Shown here piece by piece: positions 8,943 to 17,374 of a stretch of 64,000 nucleotides of DNA (its first letter is position 1; each line of letters begins with the position of its first letter). The stretch comes from Mucilaginibacter sp. SMC90 (lineage in GTDB: Bacteria; Bacteroidota; Bacteroidia; Sphingobacteriales; Sphingobacteriaceae). The translations under genes and the position numbers were made by a program. The notes below the pieces were generated by a model. The model saw nothing but the letters and a program-made list of their open reading frames with translations. It did not search any database and was not told the origin of the DNA. The DNA is taken from contig NZ_CP094527.1 in assembly GCF_022811725.1 (NCBI RefSeq), forward strand, positions 1,178,001 through 1,242,000, given 5' to 3'.

Positions 8943-9326
8943 ATGGCTATTTTTTCTAAAAAAGATAAGATTGCGCTCGACCTGCAGGCAATTTCAACCC
9001 TAATTAGTGAAGGCAGTGTATTGGAAGGTAATTTAAAAGCCCCGGCATTTGCACGTATTGACGGATTGGTTAATGGCGATGTAACTATTGACGAAGGCCT
9101 GATCCTGGGTGAAAAAGGTGAGGTGAAAGGTGATATCAACACCAAAGAAATTGTTGTTTACGGAACTGTAAATGGTGATATCATTGCCTCCTCGCTTGAA
9201 ATAAGAGCTACCGGGCATATTACAGGTAATATCAAAACACAAAACTTAGTGGTGGAAACCGGTGGTGTTTATAACGGCAACCTGAGCATGCACCAGGGAG
9301 AGAAGCAGAAGCAGTTGCAGGCCTGA
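8943..9326 (+). CDS. bactofilin family cytoskeletal protein
   Basis: 127-residue polymer-forming protein (DUF583/bactofilin). It has a short charged N-terminus followed by a right-handed beta-helix of short glycine-containing turns: VLEGNLKAPAFARIDGLVNG, LGEKGEVKGDI, VYGTVNGDI and IRATGHITGNI. Bactofilins assemble into filaments on the inner face of the membrane without nucleotide and can position wall-modifying enzymes. The neighbouring M23 peptidase is the probable client. Length and pattern are typical and nothing is missing. Confidence 0.95.
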   Translation: MAIFSKKDKIALDLQAISTLISEGSVLEGNLKAPAFARIDGLVNGDVTIDEGLILGEKGEVKGDINTKEIVVYGTVNGDIIASSLEIRATGHITGNIKTQNLVVETGGVYNGNLSMHQGEKQKQLQA

Positions 9327-9420
9327 ACTAACCGTTATTATTGCTTTACAACTGCTTTACAACCTGTTGCACATTCTTGTTGGTGAACACCAAACATTTC
9401 ATTTTCACAAGGATATAAGT

Positions 9421-9428
9421 TAACTTTG
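9421..9428 (+). promoter_or_regulatory. Bacteroidota-type -7 box for ahcY
   Basis: TAACTTTG matches the TAnnTTTG consensus of Bacteroidota sigma factors and sits 24 nt before the ahcY ATG. A clear TTTG at the expected -33 position is not visible. Confidence 0.5.
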
Positions 9429-9452
9429 TACTTTCAAAAATAAAATATCGAT

Positions 9453-10769
9453 ATGTCATCAGTAGAAACTGCATTCGTTAAATACAAAGTAAAAGATCTG
9501 TCGCTGGCAGAGTGGGGTCGTAAAGAAATTGAACTGGCTGAGGCTGAGATGCCTGGCTTAATGGCTTTACGTAAAGAGTATGGTCCGAGCCAGCCGCTTA
9601 AAGGCGCAAGGATTGCCGGCTGCCTGCACATGACCATCCAAACAGCTGTTTTAATTGAAACCCTTATTGCTCTTGGCGCCGAAGTTACCTGGTCGTCATG
9701 TAATATATTCTCAACCCAGGACCACGCCGCTGCTGCTATTGCTGCTGCCGGTATTTCTGTTTATGCCTGGAAAGGTATGAATGCAGAAGAGTTTGACTGG
9801 TGTATTGAACAAACTTTATTTTTTGGTGAAGACCGCCAACCGCTTAATATGATCCTTGATGACGGCGGCGATTTGACCAACATGGTATTAGATAAATATC
9901 CTGAGCTGATTGCAGCAATTAAAGGTTTATCAGAAGAAACTACTACTGGTGTACACCGTTTATATGAGCGTATGAAAGCCGGCACATTACCAATGCCTGC
10001 TATTAACGTTAACGACTCGGTTACCAAATCAAAATTTGATAACAAATACGGTTGCCGTGAATCATTAGTTGACGCTATTCGTCGTGCTACTGATGTGATG
10101 ATGGCTGGTAAAGTGGCTGTTGTTTGCGGTTATGGCGACGTAGGTAAAGGCTCTGCCGATTCATTGCGTAACTCAGGTGTACGTGTTATCGTTACCGAAA
10201 TTGACCCTATCTGTGCGTTGCAAGCTGCCATGGAAGGTTTTGAGGTTAAAAAATTAGGTACTGCTATTAAAGAAGCTGATATCGTTGTTACAGCAACAGG
10301 TAATAAAAATATCGTTCGCGAAGAGCATTTCCGTGCTTTGAAAGATAAAGCTATCGTTTGTAACATCGGTCACTTTGATAATGAAATTGACATGGCCTGG
10401 TTAAACAGCGCTTATGGCAATACCAAAATCGAAATTAAACCGCAGGTTGATAAATACACCATTGAAGGTAGCGACGTTATCGTATTGGCCGAAGGTCGTT
10501 TGGTTAACTTAGGCTGCGCAACAGGGCACCCAAGCTTTGTAATGAGTAATTCGTTCACCAACCAAACTTTAGCTCAGCTGGAACTTTGGACAAACGGTGC
10601 AGCTTACGAAAACAAAGTTTATACCCTGCCAAAACATCTTGATGAAAAAGTAGCCCGCCTGCACCTTGCCAAAATTGGTGTTGAGCTGGAAGTACTTGAC
10701 CAGGATCAGGCCGAATACATTGGTGTAACCGTTGAAGGTCCGTTTAAACCGGAGTACTATCGTTATTAA
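9453..10769 (+). CDS. ahcY: adenosylhomocysteinase
   Basis: Splits S-adenosylhomocysteine into adenosine and homocysteine, clearing the product of methylation reactions in the cytoplasm. At 438 residues it is the normal bacterial length. The NAD-binding glycine motif [10 protein letters not shown] (about residues 226-235) is intact. So are the conserved substrate-side stretches [25 protein letters not shown] and [10 protein letters not shown], and the protein ends with the family's KPEYYRY. The start is fixed by a nearby TAACTTTG box. It is followed by a strong terminator and a convergent unknown gene. I looked for an SAH riboswitch in the 126-bp leader and saw no convincing one. Confidence 0.98.
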   Translation: MSSVETAFVKYKVKDLSLAEWGRKEIELAEAEMPGLMALRKEYGPSQPLKGARIAGCLHMTIQTAVLIETLIALGAEVTWSSCNIFSTQDHAAAAIAAAGISVYAWKGMNAEEFDWCIEQTLFFGEDRQPLNMILDDGGDLTNMVLDKYPELIAAIKGLSEETTTGVHRLYERMKAGTLPMPAINVNDSVTKSKFDNKYGCRESLVDAIRRATDVMMAGKVAVVCGYGDVGKGSADSLRNSGVRVIVTEIDPICALQAAMEGFEVKKLGTAIKEADIVVTATGNKNIVREEHFRALKDKAIVCNIGHFDNEIDMAWLNSAYGNTKIEIKPQVDKYTIEGSDVIVLAEGRLVNLGCATGHPSFVMSNSFTNQTLAQLELWTNGAAYENKVYTLPKHLDEKVARLHLAKIGVELEVLDQDQAEYIGVTVEGPFKPEYYRY

Positions 10770-10817
10770 TCTTTAAGGTTATAGGCTAAAGCTGAAAGGT
10801 TTTTGCTTTGAAAATAT

Positions 10818-10848
10818 AAAGGCATGGTGTTAGCACCATGCCTTTTTT
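10818..10848. terminator. bidirectional intrinsic terminator
   Basis: AAAGGCATGGTG and CACCATGCCTTT form a 12-bp perfect stem around a TTAG-centred loop, followed by TTTTTT. It lies between ahcY (+) and the convergent gene ending at 10858, so it can serve both. Confidence 0.9.
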
Positions 10849-10857
10849 GTTACAAAA

Positions 10858-13257
10858 TTATTTTGAAGAGCCTGAATTTGCAAATATGTTAACAGAGTAA
10901 CCTAACTGTATTTGAGTGAAGTTATTGTTGAACGTATGCCAATCATATATCCAGCGAAATCTGAAAAATAATTTCGAATCTTCGTTGGTTTTGATAAATG
11001 CGTCAAAATTGGCCTGTCCTAAACCATTATTTTTTTCAAATTTATAGTCGTTATTGAAAGCTTTTTGAAAAATGTATGCAACTCCAATGTTAGCACCATA
11101 CCTGCTGTCGGGTTTAAAACCAACTTGCATGCCCAGAGACAAATAGCCATTATTAATTGCCACTGAATTTTTTGTGGCGGTGTCTTTTATACTTTGTACT
11201 CTTGTACGATACCAATAAGTACCGATATCTAAAAAGTTCCATGTTAGTTTTGATTGAGGATAAGAAAATTTTATAATATTGGCGGTAAATCCAAATGAGG
11301 CTAACTGGTACTGATACTGCTTAAGCGGATTGATACCTTTTCTTGATGAAAACGCACTATCCAAAACAAGAAATTTATTATTTCCATCAAGTTTTGAAAA
11401 TAGGAGTTTGGGCTCGATTGAAGACATCCAGGTGTAATATCCTGATGGATATCTTTTTTTCGCCACCTCAATTGTATCAACAGGCACATTTCTGGTCTCC
11501 TTTATAACACAGGAGGGGTTTTCTTTAACATATTTAACTATGCTCTCAGAGTTCTGGAAATGAAGTATTTGATTGATAATTACCAACCAATTCCCTTTAC
11601 TTTTTTTAAAAAGCTGGCCGGATGGGTGGTCCTTAAGATGTTTGGCGGCGCTAATTGAGTCGGTAAATATGATTCTATCATTTTTGTTTGTTCTGATAAG
11701 CCATTCCACACTGTTTTGCTCTATTTGAGTGCCTGGATTTTCCTTTATGTATTTAATTGCGCTGGCAGAATCCTGAAAGAAACGGCGCTGTTTTTGTTTA
11801 ATAAGCCATTTGTCATTATCTAAGGCATTAGAAGGATTTTTTCTTACAAATCGTTTTGCACTCTCAAAATCAAAAAAAGTAATTGTTGAATCGTGGGCAT
11901 TATCATTTACAAGCCACGCTTTTTTTAACATTACTTTATATTTTGTTATTGTGTCAGTGTTCGATTTTAGTTGTTTTACGGTAGGCTCAATTCTTTTAAA
12001 GCCATAGGTCCCAAAATCGTATTTTGAAATTTTTTCATCCGTTTCTTCCTTTCTTTTTGGATTAAAAATCCAGTCTGTAAAGCTCCAAAATGATGAAGTT
12101 GGGCTGTATTTAGTATTTATATTTATTTTACGTTTCGCCTCAATTTGTAAAAGGCCATTGGGTTGTTCCTGATCAAGGCCAACAAAATCTGAAAAGGCAG
12201 CGACCGACAATATTTGAGAGCGCTTTTCCTTTTTTAATTCCACGATAGAGGCCTGTGGGGTAAGGCTGAATGTTTTATTAGCCGGGCTGTAATCTTCTTT
12301 ATCATTTTCTAAAGTAATATCAAGCTGAAGTAAATTGGAAAACAAAATATATCTATTCAATCCATTGATGCCACCACAATTTAAACAATATAATTTTACT
12401 TCTGAAAGATGCTCAGGGTCATGTTTACCGGATATGCTGATAGGGGTTGTGTTTTTGAATTCCAGGGAACCCCGTGATTTTGGACTGGTATTTTTGGGAT
12501 CAATCACGCGCACAATTATGTTTTTTATAGTCCCGTCGTCCGTTTCCACGTCTACACTTTTAACCTTGTGCCATGCCACTGGATAGCTCAATGTGGCATC
12601 ATAGTAGTTTGAGGCATTTGATATGAGAATACTATTAACGATATTTTTTTTTAAGATCATATGTGCTGTTACCGGCTCATCGTCCAAGAACTCAAGTTTG
12701 CTTTGAATGCTAAAAAACAGCTCAGCTCCTTTTTTGCTTAAATTTTCAAGAGATTGTTTTGAATTTGTAATAGTGTCTCTGGAAATCATTTGTTTTTTAA
12801 AAACCGTATCAAAAGATGTTCTGGTAAACTCATCAAATACATCCGGATTGCTGCTAACACCAATGGCTTTTTCTGGCTTATTTTCAGATGAAATATTAGA
12901 TGTGTTTGTCGAATTTATATCGGTATCACTTACTGTCTGCAAGGTATCTGTTTCGGTCGTGGCATCCGAGTCGGGTTTAGCATCCACTTTACCCAAACTG
13001 GTTACCAAGAATGAATAGCTATTGATTTCTATTTTATTGAATTCATAATTATAGGCGTTGCCTTCGTAAATGAAGGAGCCGACAACTCTTTTGGGCTTTA
13101 CTTGGGCAGATGTGTTACTTGTTACTGCCGATAATAGTATGATAAAGGTCAAGTAAAATAAATAGCTTGCAAAAAATCGGCCTGGGAAAATTTCTTTTAT
13201 AAAAGAGTTATCGCATAGCCTTGTTGTACTGGTAATAACAGGTGATAATGGGTTCAT
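10858..13257 (-). CDS. unrecognised exported protein with four-fold internal repeat and probable beta-barrel end
   Basis: 799 residues that I do not recognise. A charged N-terminus is followed by a hydrophobic stretch (about 29-46) and an NTSAQ cleavage-like site near 51, so export is likely. Residues 95-125 are rich in T/S/D. Residues 446-590 contain four copies of a roughly 36-residue unit: W-L-(I/V), eight to twelve residues, a phenylalanine pair, D-S/E-S-A, K, then KENP or a variant. The repeat tryptophans are near 448, 484, 519 and 557. The last 190 residues alternate polar and aromatic residues and end in QLGYSVNIFANSGSSK, which looks like an outer-membrane barrel. Export and repeat are seen; a barrel is inferred. 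The gene is isolated, convergent with ahcY. Confidence 0.8.
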   Translation of the reverse strand: MNPLSPVITSTTRLCDNSFIKEIFPGRFFASYLFYLTFIILLSAVTSNTSAQVKPKRVVGSFIYEGNAYNYEFNKIEINSYSFLVTSLGKVDAKPDSDATTETDTLQTVSDTDINSTNTSNISSENKPEKAIGVSSNPDVFDEFTRTSFDTVFKKQMISRDTITNSKQSLENLSKKGAELFFSIQSKLEFLDDEPVTAHMILKKNIVNSILISNASNYYDATLSYPVAWHKVKSVDVETDDGTIKNIIVRVIDPKNTSPKSRGSLEFKNTTPISISGKHDPEHLSEVKLYCLNCGGINGLNRYILFSNLLQLDITLENDKEDYSPANKTFSLTPQASIVELKKEKRSQILSVAAFSDFVGLDQEQPNGLLQIEAKRKININTKYSPTSSFWSFTDWIFNPKRKEETDEKISKYDFGTYGFKRIEPTVKQLKSNTDTITKYKVMLKKAWLVNDNAHDSTITFFDFESAKRFVRKNPSNALDNDKWLIKQKQRRFFQDSASAIKYIKENPGTQIEQNSVEWLIRTNKNDRIIFTDSISAAKHLKDHPSGQLFKKSKGNWLVIINQILHFQNSESIVKYVKENPSCVIKETRNVPVDTIEVAKKRYPSGYYTWMSSIEPKLLFSKLDGNNKFLVLDSAFSSRKGINPLKQYQYQLASFGFTANIIKFSYPQSKLTWNFLDIGTYWYRTRVQSIKDTATKNSVAINNGYLSLGMQVGFKPDSRYGANIGVAYIFQKAFNNDYKFEKNNGLGQANFDAFIKTNEDSKLFFRFRWIYDWHTFNNNFTQIQLGYSVNIFANSGSSK

Positions 13258-13437
13258 AATGATAGGGTTAGGTTCTAAAAATATTAATAATATTTTAGAT
13301 ATAAAATACCCGTTTATGGTTATATTATAATTATTGTTGCTGAGTGACAGTATAATAAGAATTGACTCTATTTAATAATTATATTTTGTATCCTGCTATT
13401 TAATTAGTGTAGCTTTAATGGTAAATCTTACCCGTTT

Positions 13438-14040
13438 ATGCGCATTAAAATACTGCACCTGCCTGTTATTCTTAATACTGAAGTGTAAATGTTTTGGGCA
13501 GCAAGGGTTACTGTTTATCTATTACTTGCACCCGAAAACTGGCATACTGAAAAATTTGCATTGCCGTCGCCCTTTGTTGCTATGTTGCCATTTAAGGGTA
13601 CGGAAGATATCCGCTTTTCGCCAGACTGGGCTAAGAAAGGCAGCGACGATTATTGGACCGATGCTTTTTTATGGACAATAGCAGATAAAACCACTTTTAC
13701 TCAAGCCCTCCTTGAAAAGTACCGGCATGATTACTATACCGGACCGGTAAACGCTAATTTAAAAGAAGCTAAAATTGATATCGCAATTGCTATGCCCGTA
13801 AAAGTAAAACTCCAAAATGCAAAGAAGGATGATATCGATATCCAGGCATTTGAAGGCAAAGTTGAGATAATGGATTATACGAAGTAAAACCCATCAAGTC
13901 TCAATCTTCGGATCCATGCTTAAAATGAAGCTCGGTGTTAATATTTCCACTGTTTATTTTGAGGCATCACCGCAGCCGTATAAACATAAAGTTTGGGACA
14001 ACTGGATGACCTTAATGAAGGTTTGTAACAAGGTTTCCAT
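13438..14040 (+). pseudogene. decayed copy of the small secreted protein at 14399
   Basis: This stretch is a broken tandem duplicate of the next gene. It keeps the signal-peptide-like CTCLLFLILKCKCFGQQ in one frame, then PENWHTEKFALPSPF through EAKIDIAIA in another. After a premature stop at about 13887 it continues as STVYFEASPQPYKHKVW in a third stretch starting near 13916. Comparing nucleotides with the intact copy, I count a 2-nt loss in the signal region, a 1-nt loss shortly after it, and further damage around the stop. The long open piece 13489-13887 could still be translated but would lack a signal peptide and the C-terminus. Confidence 0.75.
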
Positions 14041-14228
14041 TAACCATTCCTCGAATCACATAACAACCAATACCATTAATGGGTTCCGTCAGCGCTTATA
14101 TAAGCCAGCTTTTATTGTGAATATTTTCGTAATTAATATGAAAAGCTGAAAAATTATTATCAATAAATAAGAAATAATACGAATGAAATAAATTGTAACA
14201 AACATGATACATTTTTAAAAATTCATAT

Positions 14229-14326
14229 TAAATTTACAATTCAATAACGGGTATCTATACCCGGATTTGTGATAAGGTTTAGGTTTAAAGCCCCATGCAG
14301 CGAGTGCTATGGGGCTTTTATTTTTT
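14229..14326 (+). ncRNA. candidate small RNA ending in an intrinsic terminator
   Basis: The 369-bp gap between the decayed and intact copies holds no open frame. Within it a TAAATTTA box (14229-14236) precedes a perfect hairpin CGGGTATCTATACCCG (14248-14263), about 23 nt of spacer, and a strong terminator (14287-14318). Together they could make an RNA of about 80 nt. It may instead be only the transcript end of the decayed gene. No known RNA family is claimed. Confidence 0.3.
14287..14325 (+). terminator. intrinsic terminator
   Basis: Perfect 10-bp stem AAAGCCCCAT / ATGGGGCTTT around a 12-nt loop, followed by TTTATTTTTT. It separates the decayed copy from the intact gene downstream. Confidence 0.85.
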
Positions 14327-14371
14327 ACACGCTCTTAACTTTTTTTAACGAATACCCAGTGTGCTTTACCT

Positions 14372-14379
14372 TAACTTTG
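14372..14379 (+). promoter_or_regulatory. -7 box for the small secreted protein gene
   Basis: TAACTTTG lies 20 nt before the ATG at 14399 and matches TAnnTTTG. The -33 element is not clear. Confidence 0.45.
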
Positions 14380-14398
14380 ATCATAAATCTAAACTATT

Positions 14399-14995
14399 AT
14401 GCATTTCAAAACGTTTTTTACGTGTTTGTTAGTTGTTTTATTGAAATGCGCTTGCTATGGCCAGCAAACCGTTCCAGCATATTCGCTAACTAAACCCGAA
14501 AACTGGCATACCGAAACCTTTGCGCTTCCTCCGCAGTTTGCAAATAGCTTGCCTCTTAAAGGTACCGAGGATATCCGCTTTTCGCCCGATTGGGCAAAAA
14601 AAGGCTCAGAAGGTTACTGGACGTACGCATTTTTATGGATAATTACCGCTAAAACGACTTTTACCAAAACTCAACTTGAAAAATACATGTGCGATTATTA
14701 TACAGGCCTGGTAAAGGCTAACTTAAAAGAAGCAAAAATTGATACCGCGATTGCTGCACCAATGAAGGTAAAACTTCAAAATATCAAAGCAGATAACACG
14801 GATACTCAGGCTTTTGAAGGTAAGGCCGAAATGACTGATTATATGACACAGGATCAGCTTGTTCTTAACTTCCGGGTTCACATTAAAAAAGCGAAACCTG
14901 GAACTAATGTTACCACAGTTTATTTTGAGGCATCACCGCAACCTTATAAGCATAAAGTTTGGGTGCAGTTGGATGAGCTTGATAAAGGTTTATGA
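14399..14995 (+). CDS. small secreted protein of unknown function
   Basis: 198 residues, not recognised. The N-terminus MHFKTFFTCLLVVLLKCACYG is a signal peptide, possibly cleaved after the YGQQ region. The mature part has ENWHTETFALPPQF, RFSPDWAKKG, a GYWTYAFLW aromatic patch, a lysine-rich middle with EAKIDTAIA, and a C-terminal beta-like part with TVYFEASPQPYKHKVW. Secretion to the periplasm or outside is likely; no catalytic motif is visible. A decayed tandem copy lies just upstream, so the family has duplicated here and one copy has been lost. It has its own TAACTTTG box. Residue use is ordinary for the window. Confidence 0.75.
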   Translation: MHFKTFFTCLLVVLLKCACYGQQTVPAYSLTKPENWHTETFALPPQFANSLPLKGTEDIRFSPDWAKKGSEGYWTYAFLWIITAKTTFTKTQLEKYMCDYYTGLVKANLKEAKIDTAIAAPMKVKLQNIKADNTDTQAFEGKAEMTDYMTQDQLVLNFRVHIKKAKPGTNVTTVYFEASPQPYKHKVWVQLDELDKGL

Positions 14996-15008
14996 CACGG
15001 GAAGAAGA

Positions 15009-15041
15009 AGACTTACCAAGTTTTCAAAACTCCGTAAGTCT
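15009..15041. repeat. hairpin and short-word repeat after the secreted protein gene
   Basis: AGACTTAC pairs with GTAAGTCT and an inner AGTTTT pairs with AAAACT, giving a long stem with one mismatch bubble. It is followed by AACTGCCAACTGCC-like words up to about 15083. This sits at the 3' ends of two convergent genes and could help terminate both, although there is no T-run. Confidence 0.5.
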
Positions 15042-15086
15042 GGGTATTTGAAACTGCCAACTGCCACTGCAAACCGCCAACTGAAT

Positions 15087-16085
15087 TCAGGGCGCTTCAC
15101 TAAACTCTTCGTCCACACTTTCACGCAGATCATATAACAGCCATTGCTTACCTGCAATCGATCTTGTTTTTGATTGCAGCAGTTTAATAAAATCATTAAC
15201 GCCTACAGGTTCGTTACCGTTGCCGTGAATAAGCACTATACTACCATTTTGCGGCTGCTGGCCTTTGGCCAGCCAGGCATCGGTACCAACCGGGATCAGG
15301 CCAAAATTGGTGATCTGGTATACCAGTTGCTGATCAGATACCAAGCCTGGGAAGCGAAAAAATACCGAAGGTAACAGGCCGTTGCGCAGCATCGCCTTTT
15401 CTGTTTCCAGCACTTCATAATTGATATCGGTGCCGGGTTCAAGTAAGAAGTTTTCTTTAAGCGGGGCCTTCAGGCTTACCCGGTGATTGAAGGAATGGTT
15501 GATCCAGGTAATGTAGATCTCGCGGTTGGCCTGCATTTGTTTAAGCCAGGCTAAATCCTGCGGGTGTTGCCGCATCCATACTCCGGTTACCGAAAGCGCG
15601 ATAGGTACGGGGCGCTCCACTTTTTTAAATTCGGTGAAAATATTAGTAAAAATGCGTTTATCCAGCGGGCGGTGCGATGGGCACAGGTCGGCGGTAAGGC
15701 TGATACCGGTTTGTTTGGGGATCCCGCTTTCAATCCCTGCATCCTGAATATTGATCGACTGTTTTTCGGCTTTACTGAGCGCTTTTTGATAGGGCGTACT
15801 TTTAAAAAACTCCCGTGCCTGTTCCATGCTCATGGGCTTTACCTGGTAAAAGCTGCTTTCGTTTATTTTAGTTTCAAGCGTTTGCGGGTTCACCATGAGC
15901 AGGTAATTACGCCCTTCGTTGTCAAAACGGCGAAGGATCATCCAATCCTGAGGATAGTTGTGCGCCCATCCGTAGTAAACTTTATAATTTTCTATTTTAC
16001 GATAGATGGTTTGCGCAAAGGTACTGGTAAAAAGAAGAATGAGGATAAAGAGCGATAAAGATATCTTAAGAAATTGTTTGTTCAT
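15087..16085 (-). CDS. polysaccharide deacetylase-like exported protein
   Basis: 332 residues with a signal peptide (hydrophobic 8-23, TFAQ cleavage site). The C-terminal two thirds resemble a NodB-fold deacetylase. Motif 1 appears as TADLCPS at 131-137, where the usual form is TFDDGP. Motif 2 is HSFNH at 197-201, supplying two metal-site histidines. Motif 3 is RFPG at 244-247. A histidine near the end in LIHGNGNEP matches the last motif. The second aspartate of motif 1 is replaced, so metal binding or activity may differ from typical enzymes. The first 110 residues are a separate, unrecognised domain. Its start overlaps the end of the upstream gene by 20 nt, so the two are probably co-translated. 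Confidence 0.8.
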   Translation of the reverse strand: MNKQFLKISLSLFILILLFTSTFAQTIYRKIENYKVYYGWAHNYPQDWMILRRFDNEGRNYLLMVNPQTLETKINESSFYQVKPMSMEQAREFFKSTPYQKALSKAEKQSINIQDAGIESGIPKQTGISLTADLCPSHRPLDKRIFTNIFTEFKKVERPVPIALSVTGVWMRQHPQDLAWLKQMQANREIYITWINHSFNHRVSLKAPLKENFLLEPGTDINYEVLETEKAMLRNGLLPSVFFRFPGLVSDQQLVYQITNFGLIPVGTDAWLAKGQQPQNGSIVLIHGNGNEPVGVNDFIKLLQSKTRSIAGKQWLLYDLRESVDEEFSEAP

Positions 16086-16602
16086 GGGTACTTGTTTTCC
16101 AGTTTCTGCCGGTAATGATACTACTTGTAACTAATATCAACATAAAAATGGTTATTGGAATAAACATGAAACTATCAAAATGCGGATGCCTGGTTATTTC
16201 TGTAGATTGATTACCTAAAGCCGAAAGCGGGGGATATATCGTCCAGCCACTTTTGGCGTTAGCATCCAGTGTTTGCTCCAAAAGTAAAACTATCCGGTAT
16301 ATCCTTATCAGCATAATAATCAACAAAAAGTCGCTTGTTATTAAAACGATGTTGACTATTTTGTTTTTATAACGTGTAACAATAGCACGGATAAAATAGA
16401 TCAGCGTAGTAAAAATGGAAAAAGTCCCCAATACCAAGAGCTGAAAGGGTGATACTGACATCACAAAATAAGTATCGTGCATGTTTATATCAAGTGTCAT
16501 ACTGCCGTATATCGTTCCTGACAAAAAAGGCCAGCAAAAAAAGGCCAGCACATATATGGCAAGTAGTACGCACAGCTCAATAACAATTTGTTTAGGTTTC
16601 AT
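16066..16602 (-). CDS. four-helix membrane protein with cytochrome-oxidase-I-like motifs
   Basis: 178 residues with four predicted membrane helices (about 6-25, 52-73, 84-108, 144-164). Two short segments resemble signatures of haem-copper oxidase subunit I: HDTYFV at 42-47 and GWTIYPPLS at 119-127. In subunit I these occur in the opposite order within a twelve-helix protein, and here no full set of haem or copper ligands is visible. It is therefore not an oxidase subunit. It could be a divergent relative, or the match could be convergent. It sits upstream of and overlaps the deacetylase-like gene. A TAACTTTA box ends only four bases before its ATG. Confidence 0.7.
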   Translation of the reverse strand: MKPKQIVIELCVLLAIYVLAFFCWPFLSGTIYGSMTLDINMHDTYFVMSVSPFQLLVLGTFSIFTTLIYFIRAIVTRYKNKIVNIVLITSDFLLIIMLIRIYRIVLLLEQTLDANAKSGWTIYPPLSALGNQSTEITRHPHFDSFMFIPITIFMLILVTSSIITGRNWKTSTHEQTIS

Positions 16603-16606
16603 GACC

Positions 16607-16614
16607 TAAAGTTA
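16607..16614 (-). promoter_or_regulatory. -7 box almost abutting the membrane protein start
   Basis: On the minus strand TAACTTTA is followed by GGTC and then the ATG at 16602. If it is the promoter, transcription would begin at or within the start codon (leaderless). The last base differs from TAnnTTTG. Confidence 0.35.
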
Positions 16615-16645
16615 AATATATCGGGCATTTTATCTAAATGATATA

Positions 16646-16653
16646 TAACTTTG
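16646..16653 (+). promoter_or_regulatory. -7 box almost abutting the pdxJ start
   Basis: TAACTTTG ends four bases before the pdxJ ATG at 16658. The start is fixed by homology, so a promoter here would give a leaderless or nearly leaderless transcript. It mirrors the divergent gene on the other strand. Confidence 0.45.
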
Positions 16654-16657
16654 AAAT

Positions 16658-17374
16658 ATGACCCGTCTATCTGTCAATATCAATAAAATAGCCACTTTGC
16701 GTAATTCGCGTGGTGGTAATAACCCCGACCTTATCCAGGTTGCTAAAGACTGTGAACGTTTTGGGGCACAGGGAATAACCGTACACCCCCGGCCAGATGA
16801 ACGCCACATCCGTTATAACGACGTGTTTGAGCTTAAGAAAATTGTTACTACCGAGTTTAATATCGAGGGCAATTGCCAGGAACAAAAATTCATCGACCTG
16901 GTGTTGGCTAACAAACCGGAGCAGGTTACTTTGGTGCCTGATGTGTTAGGGCAGATCACCTCAAACCACGGCTGGGATACCATCACTAACTATCATTATT
17001 TAAAAGATATGATAGCAGTATTTAAAGATGCCGGGATCCGGGTTTCCATCTTCGTTGACCCTATTGCTGCAATGGTTGAAGGGGCTGCCAAAACCGGAAC
17101 TGATCGTATTGAGCTTTACACCGAAGGGTATGCTACTCATTTTCCGCAGGGAAAAGAACTGGCTATTGCTCCGTATATTGAGGCCGCAAAAGCCGCACAG
17201 CAGGCTGGTTTAGGGATTAATGCCGGGCATGACCTGGATTTGCATAACCTGAAATACTTTGCCGAGAATATACCGGGCCTGCTTGAGGTAAGCATTGGTC
17301 ATGCCCTGGTGAGCGACGCCTTGTATTATGGTTTGGAAAATACTATCCAGATGTATTTGAGGCAGTTGGCCTAA
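16658..17374 (+). CDS. pdxJ: pyridoxine 5'-phosphate synthase
   Basis: Condenses 3-amino-2-oxopropyl phosphate with 1-deoxyxylulose 5-phosphate to make pyridoxine 5'-phosphate in the DXP-dependent vitamin B6 pathway. 238 residues, the normal length. The signature N-terminus [17 protein letters not shown], the phosphate and substrate motif [12 protein letters not shown], the FNIEGN strand, RVSIFVDP and the C-terminal [11 protein letters not shown] and [12 protein letters not shown] motifs are all present. No other B6 gene is in the window. Its stop codon overlaps that of the convergent beta-helix gene by four bases (CTAA), leaving no room for a separate terminator. Confidence 0.97.
   Translation: MTRLSVNINKIATLRNSRGGNNPDLIQVAKDCERFGAQGITVHPRPDERHIRYNDVFELKKIVTTEFNIEGNCQEQKFIDLVLANKPEQVTLVPDVLGQITSNHGWDTITNYHYLKDMIAVFKDAGIRVSIFVDPIAAMVEGAAKTGTDRIELYTEGYATHFPQGKELAIAPYIEAAKAAQQAGLGINAGHDLDLHNLKYFAENIPGLLEVSIGHALVSDALYYGLENTIQMYLRQLA

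Noticed and set aside
9327..9452. Possible SAH or SAM riboswitch before ahcY
   Set aside because: The leader between the TAACTTTG box and the ATG is only about 20 nt, and no conserved multi-stem arrangement is visible upstream.
13277..13297. AT-only palindrome upstream of the 799-residue protein gene
   Set aside because: Such palindromes are expected by chance in very AT-rich sequence and there is no supporting context.
13489..13887. Separate intact gene of 132 residues
   Set aside because: It lacks the signal peptide and C-terminus of its intact neighbour, which lie in other frames, so it is part of a decayed copy.
16066..16602. Cytochrome oxidase subunit
   Set aside because: Only two short motifs match, in reversed order, and there is no full set of metal ligands or the needed number of helices.
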